Assembly: GCA_016295275.1 (NCBI GenBank) | Contig: JAEDLN010000043.1 | Coordinates: 1 to 13,140, forward strand | From: Kiritimatiellia bacterium | GTDB taxonomy: Bacteria > Verrucomicrobiota > Kiritimatiellia > RFP12 > UBA3636 | Length of the DNA: 13,140 nucleotides | Direction: 5' to 3' | Part shown: positions 1-6,652 of the stretch, piece after piece | Position numbering within the stretch: the stretch's first letter is position 1 | Layout of the letters: every line of letters begins with the position of its first letter | The notes under the pieces: model-generated | The model's database searches: none | What the model was told of the DNA's origin: nothing | The model's input: only the letters and a program-made list of their open reading frames with translations | Made by a program: the position numbers and the translations under genes

Positions 1-47
1 CCTGACAGTAAGCCTGATAAGGCTCAAAGCAAGTTGTTCTCATCTTA

Positions 48-64
48 CCTACCGCAACGGGACC
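48..64 (-). repeat. Inverted copy of the right-end hairpin-repeat core
   Basis: Read on the minus strand these 17 bases are GGTCCCGTTGCGGTAGG, identical to 13021-13037 near the other end of the window. The similarity continues upstream on the minus strand: CGTGTCCC and GTGG motifs occur here as they do in the unit at 13085-13140. The hairpin half that follows the core in the other copies is missing here, so this looks like a partial copy in opposite orientation. Confidence 0.7.
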
Positions 65-88
65 ACACCACGGGACACGTACTTAATC

Positions 89-146
89 CGCGTGCGAATA
101 TTGCCTCGTAATGTAATGGCGCGTGCCCCACGCGTGCGAATATTGC
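89..146 (+). repeat. 16-base direct repeat pair CGCGTGCGAATATTGC
   Basis: CGCGTGCGAATATTGC occurs exactly at 89-104 and again at 131-146, a period of 42 bases. The core contains the palindrome AATATT. Sixteen identical bases this close together are unlikely by chance, but with only two copies this is not an array. The function is unknown. It could be a duplication footprint or a pair of binding sites. Confidence 0.75.
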
Positions 147-164
147 GTGCATAATGCGCGTGCG

Positions 165-205
165 GCATGGCGGTAGGGCGCGATGTCCCCATCGCGCCGC
201 CGTGC
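165..205 (+). repeat. Hairpin repeat, copy 1 (GGCGCGATG-tccc-CATCGCGCC)
   Basis: A perfect 9-base-pair stem (177-185 with 190-198) closes a TCCC loop. It is extended by GCATGGC (165-171) pairing with GCCGTGC (199-205) through one G-T wobble, leaving a GGTAG bulge on the 5' side. The GCGGTAGGGCGC block before the loop recurs at 13031-13041 and 13126-13136. The motif GTGCGCACCAC that follows (203-213) recurs at 13075-13085. There is no T-run after the stem, so it is not an ordinary intrinsic terminator. Confidence 0.75.
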
Positions 206-214
206 GCACCACGC

Positions 215-334
215 GTGGGTAATGTTCCGTGGGCATGGCAAGTAGCACACGTTGAGAGTTTTGCCGGGGGCGTCTCCGTGCGCCCCCTACCGCCTGCCGG
301 GGCTCCCGGCCCGCGCAGGGCGCGGCGTCGGGTC
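215..334 (+). repeat. Dispersed intergenic element, copy A
   Basis: The 60 bases at 228-287 match 6746-6804 with three substitutions and one single-base gap. The shared block includes GGCAAGTAGCACACG, TGAGAGTTTTGC and a hairpin GGGGGCG-tctccgtg-CGCCCCC (266-287). After a variable spacer, a 24-base block at 311-334 matches 6809-6832 with two differences. Copy A has a longer spacer, which contains a small CCGGG/CCCGG hairpin. Both copies have the same orientation. No coding frame is conserved convincingly. A small structured RNA or a mini mobile element (REP/MITE-like) are both possible. Confidence 0.75.
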
Positions 335-386
335 ACCCCCAGCACCCCGGGAACGGAGCGCACGCCATGCCGCGCACCGCCCATGT

Positions 387-433
387 CCCGTCGCGATAGG
401 GCGCGATGCTTGGCCGCCACCGCCCCTGGCGGC
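387..433 (+). repeat. Degenerate hairpin-repeat copy plus adjacent stem-loop
   Basis: CCCGTCGCGATAGGGCGC followed by GATG at 387-408 resembles the CCCGTTGCGGTAGGGCGC core at 13024-13041 with few changes. The usual complementary arm after the loop is absent here. Immediately after it lies a separate hairpin, GCCGCCA (413-419) with TGGCGGC (427-433) around a 7-base loop. I read this as a decayed or recombined repeat copy. Confidence 0.5.
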
Positions 434-636
434 TCGCCACCCTCCCGGCTCGCGCATTACCCGTTGCGAAAACACCATTACGCAGGCGCTTCATCCTGTC
501 CGACCATTCTGCTAAAGATGAATGAATGAATGACAGGCTCTCTATAGGTGCCAACGCAATAGCGATTCCATTCCATAATCCGTGCACGACAAGACTTTTC
601 CCCCTCATCGTTGCCAAGGACGGAATCGACTACATT

Positions 637-694
637 TTCAAAAAACAAACGAAGAAGGGGACTATCAAAGTCAAAACCGATCTCGATAGCCCCC
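637..694 (-). terminator. Rho-independent terminator after the esterase gene
   Basis: Read leftward, just past the esterase stop codon at 706, GGGGCTATC pairs with GATAGTCCCC (one bulged A) around an 18-base loop. A T-rich run, TTCTTCGTTTGTTTTTTG, follows. Position and composition suit an intrinsic terminator for the panB-dnaG-esterase strand. The long loop and the interrupted T-run make it less than ideal. Confidence 0.55.
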
Positions 695-705
695 TCCCTG
701 AATGC

Positions 706-1533
706 CTACTGGAACTGCCAAGCCCGTCCCTTCATGATACTGCGGCGAAACCACTCCATCGCCGTTTCCGTCCATCCGTCATGAGAACGCCCGCGGCGCG
801 GTACGCCCCAGCCGTGTCCCCCATCCGGATAAATATGCATCTCAAAGGGAACCCCCGCATGGCGAAGGGCTATCGCATAGGCAAAGGAACTTTCCCAATA
901 CGGATCGTCCTGCGACTGGATCAGGAAGGTCGGCGGCGCTTTCTTCGGATCGATCTGCTCGTCCAACGCAAATCCTTCGCGGTAGAGATAGGCAGGATAG
1001 ATGACAAACGCAAAATCCGGATGCGAATCGAACTTGTCGATTTCATCGACCGCCGGAGCGTCTGGCTCGATCGACGCGCAAACGCGGACACTGAGGTGCG
1101 CTCCCGCCGAAAAACCGAGGATGCCGATTTTCTCCGGGTCGAGATTCCACTCCTCTGCCTTCGAACGGGCCAAACGTACCGCCCGACGGGCATCGGCTAG
1201 CGCTTGGTCGCGCCGATCGGGACAACGATATTTCAACAGCAAAACCGAAACGCCGTTCTGGACCAGCCACGCCGCAACATCCACGCCTTCGTGATTGTAC
1301 GCGAGAATGCTGTACCCGCCGCCGGGACAGACGACGACAAGCGGATGCGGCTCCGTTCCGGTCGCTGGATAAAAAGTGTACGTAGGTGTCGATACCTCCG
1401 TAATCCGACGGCAAAAATCCTTGTCCGGAAGCACACGCTCCTTGAATTTCAAATCCTCGGGACGCCGCAACGGCGGTTCTCCGGGATACAGGGGAGCGTC
1501 AAAAATCGGGTCGAAAACACGTGTATTTCTCAT
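706..1533 (-). CDS. Alpha/beta-hydrolase, esterase/lipase-like (BD-FAE/Aes-type)
   Basis: A 275-residue hydrolase with the alpha/beta-hydrolase fold. Visible motifs are the oxyanion-hole segment CPGGGY (residues 69-74), the nucleophile elbow GFSAGAH with Ser142, an acid in QSQDDPY (Asp209 or Asp210) and the catalytic His240 in DGGHGWG. This order and the length suit the family of small carbohydrate-ester and carboxyl-ester hydrolases (acetyl-xylan esterase-like, COG0657). The substrate cannot be read from sequence. No signal peptide or membrane segment is seen, so it is probably cytoplasmic. It starts at ATG 1533 with no clear Shine-Dalgarno sequence and lies 101 bases downstream of dnaG on the same strand. 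It may be read through from dnaG or have its own promoter in the AT-rich gap. A terminator-like hairpin follows its TAG stop. Unlike in many bacteria, the gene after dnaG is not rpoD. Confidence 0.85.
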   Translation of the reverse strand: MRNTRVFDPIFDAPLYPGEPPLRRPEDLKFKERVLPDKDFCRRITEVSTPTYTFYPATGTEPHPLVVVCPGGGYSILAYNHEGVDVAAWLVQNGVSVLLLKYRCPDRRDQALADARRAVRLARSKAEEWNLDPEKIGILGFSAGAHLSVRVCASIEPDAPAVDEIDKFDSHPDFAFVIYPAYLYREGFALDEQIDPKKAPPTFLIQSQDDPYWESSFAYAIALRHAGVPFEMHIYPDGGHGWGVPRRGRSHDGWTETAMEWFRRSIMKGRAWQFQ

Positions 1534-1634
1534 GTCTGAAAATAGGTTATGGGTGAAATTTTACTCGGTAGTCGTTCGATATGATTGAAAAAGCATCGCG
1601 TCGCGTAAATCGTTTTTATCTCTTCGTCGGAACC

Positions 1635-3806
1635 TCATAAATCGTCCGGCAGATAGTTCTCCTCTCCCGCATCCGGGTCCGGCGGAATCGCGTCGGCCGA
1701 TGTCGCTTGCGTCGCCGCAAAACCGTATTCCGTATCCGCCTCCGGCGGTTCGTTCACCTCCGGCACCGATTCCGGCAATACTCCGCCGCGATCTTCTTGT
1801 ATCTGCAAAAGCGCCGAAGCGGAAAGACGATCCGCCTCCTCCTTCTCAAGACCGCACAAGGCAAGAACAACCTCGCGCCCCGTCTGCCACGAACGAAGCT
1901 TGCGGATGGAGCGCATTACCTCCATGCGCCGGCGGACCGCTTCCGGCGTCATTTCGCCCTTGGCAAGCGATTCGTCAATGCGCCCCTGCAAATGCCGTGC
2001 CCATGCCTTGCAAATCAAATCGTGCGCCACATCCTTCGGCTGATATCCATCCGAAGAGCCCGTACGATCGCGCCGGATCGAAATGCGTCCCAAAAACGAA
2101 GAAACCTCCGCATCGGTTTTCTGCAAATCGTAGACAGGATCGGTGCTGGCTCCGACCGAAGCATAAAACGCATCGATAATCCGCCGCACCACGCCGTTCG
2201 AAAAAAGGGTCGACGGCAGATAGCGGGAGAGCGCGTTAAGCGTGCCCGGAGCATCGAGACAATGATTCAGCAAAAATTCGCAAACGGAAATGTCCAAAGG
2301 CGATGCCGCAATGGCTGTCGTCTCGGAGGGGACATCCCTCGATATCGCCCCTTCGGCGTCTCCCGCCGGAACCGCCGATGGACTCGCCTCCGGAAATGAC
2401 GACGCCTCCGAAACCGGCGTGGGCGCTATGGACGCCGCAGAACCGCTTCGCAGAGCTTCCCTGCGCTCCTCGTTCTGGGCCTGCCGCCGCAACGCCTCCT
2501 GTACTCCCGACATCTCGTCGCGAATCGCTTCCATCGAGAGCTGCATAATCCGCGCCAAATCCTGTTGCATGCGCTCCCGATGAACCGAATTCCGGCAAAC
2601 GGCAATCGTTTGCAAAACCTCTTTGACAATGCGCCCGGCCGCGCCCGGCCCGTCCGGATCCGATTCCTTCGCTTTCAAATACGCAATCTGGAAGGGAACG
2701 ACATCCTGCGCTTTATCCAAAATCGTCTGAAAGTCCTCTTTGGGATGCTTCAGCAAAAACGAATCGGGATCCTCACCATCCGGCAAGGTGGCAATGCGAA
2801 CCGGCAACCCTTCCGCCAACAAAATTCCGGCCGTGCGAATCGCCGCTTTGCGCCCCGCCTGATCGGAATCGAACAACTCGACGACACTGTCGGCATATCG
2901 ATGCAAGAGCTTGGCATGATCCGCCGTGAAGGCCGTCCCTTCCGATGCGACCGCTCGGGGAAATCCGCAGGCATGGCAGCGAATGACGTCGATTTGGCCT
3001 TCACAAATAATCGCTTCGCGGTGCGGAGAGCCGGCAATGGCACGCTGGGCTTTGTCCAACGCATACAAAATGTGGGACTTCTTGAAAATCGCGGTTTCAG
3101 GAGAGTTGACGTACTTGGCCGGAGAGGAGGCCGCATCCAATACACGCGCGCTGAAGGCAACTACCCGTCCCATGTGGTCGCAAATCGGAAAGATCAGCCG
3201 CCCGTAAAACCGATTGCGCAAAATGCCGCCCGATCCCGATTGCTCCGGCAGCGTGCCTAGACCCGCATCCATCATTTCTTGAACCGTAAAACGATGGTGC
3301 GCCGCAAACTCGTTGAGCGTGCCGCGCGCCGTCGGCGAATAGCCCAGCCGGAACTTTTCCGCAATTTCATCGCTCAACCCGCGCTTGCGAAGATACTCCC
3401 GGGCTCCCGCCGCTTCCGCCGTCTGCAAAAGACACCGCCGGAAAAAATCCGCCGCCTCCGACTCGATCTTATACAGACGCTTGAGCCGCAAATGCGTTCC
3501 GTCGTCTTCTTCCTCCTTGATCTCGACACCGCACTTTTCCGCCAGAAAACGAACGGCATCCAAAAAGGTCATGCCTTCGTTTTCCATCAAAAACCGAAAA
3601 ACGTCCCCCCCTTTTCCGCACCCGAAACATTTGAAGGTCTGTCGCGAATCGTTGACGTGAAACGACGGTGTCTTTTCGTGATGGAACGGACAAAGCCCAA
3701 CCCATCCTCCGCTGGAACGCTTCAGGCGGACGCTGCGACCGATCACTTCCGCAATATCCGTCCGCTGACGTACCTCATCGATGATGCTGTCGGATAGGAG
3801 CGCCAC
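1635..3806 (-). CDS. dnaG: DNA primase DnaG
   Basis: Makes the RNA primers for chromosome replication. The 723-residue protein shows the N-terminal CHC2 zinc-binding domain (Cys39, His42, Cys60, Cys63 in CPFH...CFGC). The primase core follows, with YGRLIFPICD (201-210). The TOPRIM metal site is EGQID (Glu269), FDSDQAG (Asp313 and Asp315) and the DGEDPDSF segment (343-350). A Pro/Ala/Ser-rich linker at roughly 440-500 leads to a C-terminal region that should contact DnaB helicase. The protein then ends in an acidic tail, making it longer than the usual roughly 600 residues. The common EGYMD motif reads EGQID here. Translation starts at GTG 3806, supported by AGGG seven bases upstream and by the N-terminal SDSIIDEV alignment. 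panB lies 52 bases upstream on the same strand, so the two are probably co-transcribed. Confidence 0.97.
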   Translation of the reverse strand: MALLSDSIIDEVRQRTDIAEVIGRSVRLKRSSGGWVGLCPFHHEKTPSFHVNDSRQTFKCFGCGKGGDVFRFLMENEGMTFLDAVRFLAEKCGVEIKEEEDDGTHLRLKRLYKIESEAADFFRRCLLQTAEAAGAREYLRKRGLSDEIAEKFRLGYSPTARGTLNEFAAHHRFTVQEMMDAGLGTLPEQSGSGGILRNRFYGRLIFPICDHMGRVVAFSARVLDAASSPAKYVNSPETAIFKKSHILYALDKAQRAIAGSPHREAIICEGQIDVIRCHACGFPRAVASEGTAFTADHAKLLHRYADSVVELFDSDQAGRKAAIRTAGILLAEGLPVRIATLPDGEDPDSFLLKHPKEDFQTILDKAQDVVPFQIAYLKAKESDPDGPGAAGRIVKEVLQTIAVCRNSVHRERMQQDLARIMQLSMEAIRDEMSGVQEALRRQAQNEERREALRSGSAASIAPTPVSEASSFPEASPSAVPAGDAEGAISRDVPSETTAIAASPLDISVCEFLLNHCLDAPGTLNALSRYLPSTLFSNGVVRRIIDAFYASVGASTDPVYDLQKTDAEVSSFLGRISIRRDRTGSSDGYQPKDVAHDLICKAWARHLQGRIDESLAKGEMTPEAVRRRMEVMRSIRKLRSWQTGREVVLALCGLEKEEADRLSASALLQIQEDRGGVLPESVPEVNEPPEADTEYGFAATQATSADAIPPDPDAGEENYLPDDL

Positions 3807-3858
3807 TGAAAAACCCTGCTTCGTTTGTCAATCGATTCGACTTCGCCCGGAAGAAAGA

Positions 3859-4659
3859 TTACTTCTTGACCGCTTCGTAAACGTGCTCGGCGTCGGGAAA
3901 CGAACGCGCACACACGTCCGATGCATACGCCTGAATCGCGGCAACGGCGGCATCCCCCAGCTTCGCATACGATTTGGCGAATTTCGGCAGAGGCCCTTCG
4001 CCCAAGCCCAACAAGTCCGCCAATACGAGAAACTGACCGTCGCAGCCATTCCCGGCACCAATCCCAATCGTCGGAACGGGACACCGCGCCGTCATCTCCG
4101 TCGCAACTTCCTGCAAAACACCTTCCAGCGTCACCGCAAAGGCCCCCGCCTCCGAAACGGCATCCAAATCCGCCATCAGCTTCTCGACATCATCCGGCGT
4201 GCGACCGCGAATCGCATAGCCTTTCTCCTTCACGGATTGCGGCAACATGCCAATGTGCGCCATCACCGGAATGCCGTTGTCGGTCAGACGCTTGATGATC
4301 GACGCATGCGTAACGCCTCCTTCGATCTTCACCGCATCAACGCCCGCTTCCTGCAAGAAACGCCCCGCATTCGCAAGCGCCTGCTTCTCCGTCGTATACG
4401 TCAGAAACGGCATATCCCCGACGACAATCGCATCCCGAACCGCCCGATGGACACATTCCGCATGGTGTACCATGATGTCCATCGTGGCCGGAATCGTTGT
4501 CGAATGGCCGAGCGCCGTCATGCAAAGCGAATCGCCCACCAAAACAAGCGGCACGCCGGCACGATCCGCAATGCGCCCGGTAATGTAATCGTATGCTGTC
4601 ACGCAAGGCAAAAGCGCATGCCCTTTCGATGCACGAAATTTGGAAACTGTCCATTTCAT
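3859..4659 (-). CDS. panB: 3-methyl-2-oxobutanoate hydroxymethyltransferase PanB
   Basis: Catalyses the first committed step of pantothenate (coenzyme A) synthesis, transferring a hydroxymethyl group from 5,10-methylene-tetrahydrofolate to 2-oxoisovalerate to give ketopantoate. It is cytoplasmic. From ATG 4659 the protein has 266 residues, normal for PanB. Metal ligands are visible as Asp43 (VGDSL), Asp82 (GDMPF) and Glu113 (KIEGG); the catalytic base is Glu180 in LEGV. TIGIGAG (197-203) and PKFAKSY (225-231) are family hallmarks. The usual GDSLG reads GDSLC here. AGGGA lies eight bases before ATG 4659. An in-frame ATG at 4683, with GGAG six bases upstream, would add eight residues (MHTIGTLF) and cannot be excluded. 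The start at 4659 fits known PanB N-termini better. The frame stays open far upstream, across the tRNA and antisense to rlmI, but that is not coding. panC and panD are not in the window. Confidence 0.95.
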   Translation of the reverse strand: MKWTVSKFRASKGHALLPCVTAYDYITGRIADRAGVPLVLVGDSLCMTALGHSTTIPATMDIMVHHAECVHRAVRDAIVVGDMPFLTYTTEKQALANAGRFLQEAGVDAVKIEGGVTHASIIKRLTDNGIPVMAHIGMLPQSVKEKGYAIRGRTPDDVEKLMADLDAVSEAGAFAVTLEGVLQEVATEMTARCPVPTIGIGAGNGCDGQFLVLADLLGLGEGPLPKFAKSYAKLGDAAVAAIQAYASDVCARSFPDAEHVYEAVKK

Positions 4660-4747
4660 AAATAAAGTCCCTATTGTATGCATTCCAAACTCCGGGAAAA
4701 TGCCTGTATCCATCGCTTTTCCGGACGTTTGTATGGCTGTTCGCACG

Positions 4748-4753
4748 ATTCTA
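4748..4753 (-). promoter_or_regulatory. Candidate -10 box for panB-dnaG
   Basis: On the minus strand the region upstream of panB contains GATAGAATCG. TAGAAT matches the TATAAT consensus at four of six positions and would place transcription start near 4741, giving a leader of about 60-80 bases. No good -35 hexamer sits at the expected distance. The box sits back-to-back with the tRNA promoter, as expected for a divergent intergenic region. Low certainty. Confidence 0.35.
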
Positions 4754-4780
4754 TCAAAAAACAGCCCGAAAAGCACCCAC

Positions 4781-4809
4781 TTGCCCAATAGCACCGTTTC
4801 TGATAGCAT
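4781..4809 (+). promoter_or_regulatory. Candidate promoter of tRNA-Thr (TTGCCC-17-TAGCAT)
   Basis: TTGCCC at 4781-4786 and TAGCAT at 4804-4809 each match the sigma-70 consensus at four of six positions and are separated by exactly 17 bases. They lie 18 bases before the mature tRNA 5' end, leaving a short leader for RNase P to remove. A second promoter for the methyltransferase alone is not obvious. Confidence 0.5.
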
Positions 4810-4827
4810 TCGCCCTGTTTTCCGCAA

Positions 4828-4902
4828 GCCAGTGTAGCACAATGGCAGTGCAACTGATTTGTAATCAGTAGGTTGTCGGTTCGACTCCGACCGCTGGCTC
4901 CA
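4828..4902 (+). tRNA. tRNA-Thr (anticodon TGT)
   Basis: A complete cloverleaf can be drawn by eye. The acceptor stem is GCCAGTG (4828-4834) with CGCTGGC (4892-4898, one G-T pair). The D-arm is GCAC/GTGC. The anticodon stem is ACTGA (4853-4857) with TCAGT (4865-4869) around TTTGTAA, giving anticodon TGT at 4860-4862. Next come a 5-base variable loop, a T-arm GTCGG/CCGAC around TTCGACT, discriminator T4899 and a genome-encoded CCA at 4900-4902. It decodes ACA and, by wobble, other ACN threonine codons. It lies 78 bases upstream of the rRNA methyltransferase gene in the same direction and divergent from panB. Confidence 0.97.
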
Positions 4903-4937
4903 TCCGCATCCGTCCTCGCCCTCGGCAATGCCGCCCG

Positions 4938-4961
4938 GTGGGGACGTTTTCGTATCCCCAC
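4938..4961 (+). promoter_or_regulatory. Stem-loop between tRNA-Thr and rlmI
   Basis: GTGGGGACG (4938-4946) pairs with CGT plus CCCCAC (4951-4953 and 4956-4961) around a TTTT loop, leaving two bulged bases (AT). The stem ends 19 bases before the rlmI start codon. Only a short ATTTTCC follows it, so it is a weak terminator at best. It could mark the 3' processing or partial termination point of the tRNA transcript, or attenuate rlmI. Confidence 0.5.
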
Positions 4962-4980
4962 ACATTTTCCACCCCCGACC

Positions 4981-6219
4981 ATGAGCGATTCCTTGCCCGC
5001 TATTCGCCTCAAACCCGGCCGCGAACGTTCCCTCCTGCGGCACCACCCGTGGATCTTCTCCGGCGCAATCGCAAATGTGCCAACCGATGCAGACGGAAAA
5101 CCGCTCAAACCCGGTGCATTCGTGCGCGTCCTCTCCACCCCACAAAATACACCGCTTGGAATCGGATTTTTCTCCCCGGCTTCCCAAATCCGCGTCCGGA
5201 TGCTCTCCTTCGGTGACAATGCGCCGCTTCCGACTCCGGACTGGCTCCGAAATCAAATCAACGACGCCGCAAACCGCCGACGCCTCTTCCAAAGCCCCGC
5301 CGACCGAAATGCGTTCCGAATCGTCCACGGAGAATCCGATGGTCTCCCCGGTCTCGTCATCGACCGCTATGATAACATCTTGAGCGTTCAAATTCTCTCG
5401 ACCGGGTTCGAAGCCTTCCGCGAGGTTCTCCCCGAAATCCTCTTCGATCTCTTCCCTGACGTCATCGGAATCTACGAACGCTCCGATGCCACGGCCCGAA
5501 CCCGCGAAGGTCTCCCCCCGAAAAGCGGCGAACTCGCACGGCGCCCCGGCACAAACCCGGATTACAACGCCATCGAAATCTGCCTCGGCAATGGCATTCG
5601 ATCCGTCATCGATATCCCGAATGGACAAAAAACCGGCTCCTATCTCGATCAGACGCTTCACCATGCGCTCGTCGGAAAACTCGCCGGCGATCGAGATGTG
5701 CTCGATGCATTCTGCTACGATGGCGGTTTTGGTCTCGCATGCCTCCAAAATGGCGCAAAGCATGTCACGGAGGTCGACGCTTCCGATTCCGCATTGTCCG
5801 CCCTCAAGGCCAATTTCGCCCGAAACGGCATCTCCGAAACCGATCGCTTCGAAATCGTCAAGGCAGATGTCTTCCAATTTCTCCGATCCGCCCGCGATGC
5901 CCGCCGGACGTTCGATTTGATCATTCTCGATCCGCCGAAATTCGCAGAAACGCAAGCCCACCTTCAACGCGCCTGCCGGGCCTACAAGGATATTAACCTG
6001 CTCGCACTCAAATTGCTGCGTCCCGGCGGACTTCTCGCGACATTCTCCTGCTCCGGAGCCCTCTCGCCCGCCCTCTTCCAAACCGTGCTCGCCGAGGCGG
6101 CAACCGACGCCGGACGCGAGGCGCGCATCGTCGCCGCCTACCACCAGCCCGCCGATCACCCCGTCTCCCTCTCCTTCCCCGAGGGTCTCTATCTCAAGGG
6201 ATTCCTGCTTTCCGTCTGA
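4981..6219 (+). CDS. rlmI: RlmI-like 23S rRNA (cytosine-C5) methyltransferase
   Basis: A 412-residue class I SAM-dependent methyltransferase of the RlmI/RlmK family. E. coli RlmI makes m5C1962 in 23S rRNA. The N-terminal RNA-binding PUA part is recognisable from GRERSLLRHHPWIFSGAI (13-30). A linker domain with VHGESDGLPGLVIDRYD (115-131) follows. The Rossmann domain has SAM motif I at DAFCYDGGFGLACL (242-255), LDPPKF (316-321) and the catalytic cysteine motif FSCSG (355-359, Cys357). ACRAYKDINLLALKLL and HQPADHPVSLSFPEG are further family marks. ATG 4981 aligns with the RlmI N-terminus. The frame is open back to 4873 but would overlap the tRNA. No Shine-Dalgarno sequence is present; the start is preceded by pyrimidine-rich ACATTTTCCACCCCCGACC. 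It is probably transcribed from the tRNA promoter. The exact target nucleotide is inferred from the family. Confidence 0.9.
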   Translation: MSDSLPAIRLKPGRERSLLRHHPWIFSGAIANVPTDADGKPLKPGAFVRVLSTPQNTPLGIGFFSPASQIRVRMLSFGDNAPLPTPDWLRNQINDAANRRRLFQSPADRNAFRIVHGESDGLPGLVIDRYDNILSVQILSTGFEAFREVLPEILFDLFPDVIGIYERSDATARTREGLPPKSGELARRPGTNPDYNAIEICLGNGIRSVIDIPNGQKTGSYLDQTLHHALVGKLAGDRDVLDAFCYDGGFGLACLQNGAKHVTEVDASDSALSALKANFARNGISETDRFEIVKADVFQFLRSARDARRTFDLIILDPPKFAETQAHLQRACRAYKDINLLALKLLRPGGLLATFSCSGALSPALFQTVLAEAATDAGREARIVAAYHQPADHPVSLSFPEGLYLKGFLLSV

Positions 6220-6261
6220 TTTTTAAGCTTTTCCCGGTAAGCCCAATAGCGAAAAACAAAC

Positions 6262-6308
6262 CGCCTATACGGTGTCCGCATATATGCGCTGGACGAACCT
6301 TGTAGGCG
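6262..6308. other. Compound stem-loop downstream of rlmI
   Basis: The outer stem CGCCTATA (6262-6269) pairs with TGTAGGCG (6301-6308), with one G-T wobble. Inside it GTCC (6274-6277) pairs with GGAC (6291-6294), enclosing the perfect 10-base palindrome GCATATATGC. There is no T-run on either strand, so it is not a simple terminator. It could be a small RNA element, an operator or a decayed repeat. Confidence 0.45.
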
Positions 6309-6652
6309 TTGGCCGTTGCAACCGATATACCTCCGCAAACAACCGATCGTCTCTAGGGCGATTCGGGAAAAAAAACGCAAGCGTAGATTTGATCGGAATA
6401 CCCGTTATCCACCTCAAAAACCGCGTCCACGACCCCTCTGCAAAAATCGCGTCCGTAGCCACTCTACCGCAATCGACACTGCCGCAAATCTTTCTCACTT
6501 TTAGGCAAAACCGAGAATAACGGAAATATATGGCATCATATTTGACGGAGCATGCGCCTTTCGTCAAACGAAGTTTCTCCTGAAAGCATTTTCAAGCACG
6601 GAACACCCCTTGTCAGTTCTCTACCCAAAGGCTTGCGTCACGACCCACACAC

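Larger units (their letters stand above)
1..705. other. Gene-poor, repeat-rich intergenic region
   Basis: I see no convincing protein gene here. The short open frames on both strands are rich in Arg, Pro, Ala and Gly, run through hairpins and repeats, and match no family I recognise. A frame open from base 1 to a TAA at 109-111 could be the last 36 codons of a gene entering from the left, but its end overlaps a repeat, so I do not call it. The stretch holds an inverted copy of the right-end repeat (48-64), a 16-base direct repeat (89-104 and 131-146), a strong hairpin (165-205), copy A of a dispersed element (215-334), a degenerate repeat copy (387-408), a GCCGCCA/TGGCGGC hairpin (413-433), four tandem ATGA units (518-533) and a terminator for the leftward genes (637-694). 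Confidence 0.7.

Noticed and set aside
49..420. Leftward frames containing CATCH (CxxCH), like a cytochrome c haem site, here and again at 6613-7023.
   Set aside because: Both come from the antisense of the same dispersed repeat core. There is no signal peptide, the frames are low-complexity, and the rest of the sequences do not match.
526..1200. A 224-codon rightward frame overlapping the esterase.
   Set aside because: It runs antisense to the catalytic motifs of a recognisable hydrolase, starts in a simple ATGA repeat and shows no family resemblance.
1517..1524. ACACGTGT palindrome containing CACGTG, the centre of parS sites.
   Set aside because: The flanks do not match the 16-base parS consensus TGTTTCACGTGAAACA, and the site lies inside the start of the esterase gene.
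4660..6159. A leftward frame that continues upstream from panB for about 500 more codons.
   Set aside because: It crosses the tRNA-Thr gene and runs antisense to the clearly conserved rlmI. It has no family motifs outside the PanB part, and PanB has a normal start at 4659 (or 4683).
6265..6567. A 100-codon leftward frame in the gap after rlmI.
   Set aside because: It has no ribosome-binding site that I can see and no recognisable family, and it overlaps a nested stem-loop. It cannot be supported as a gene.
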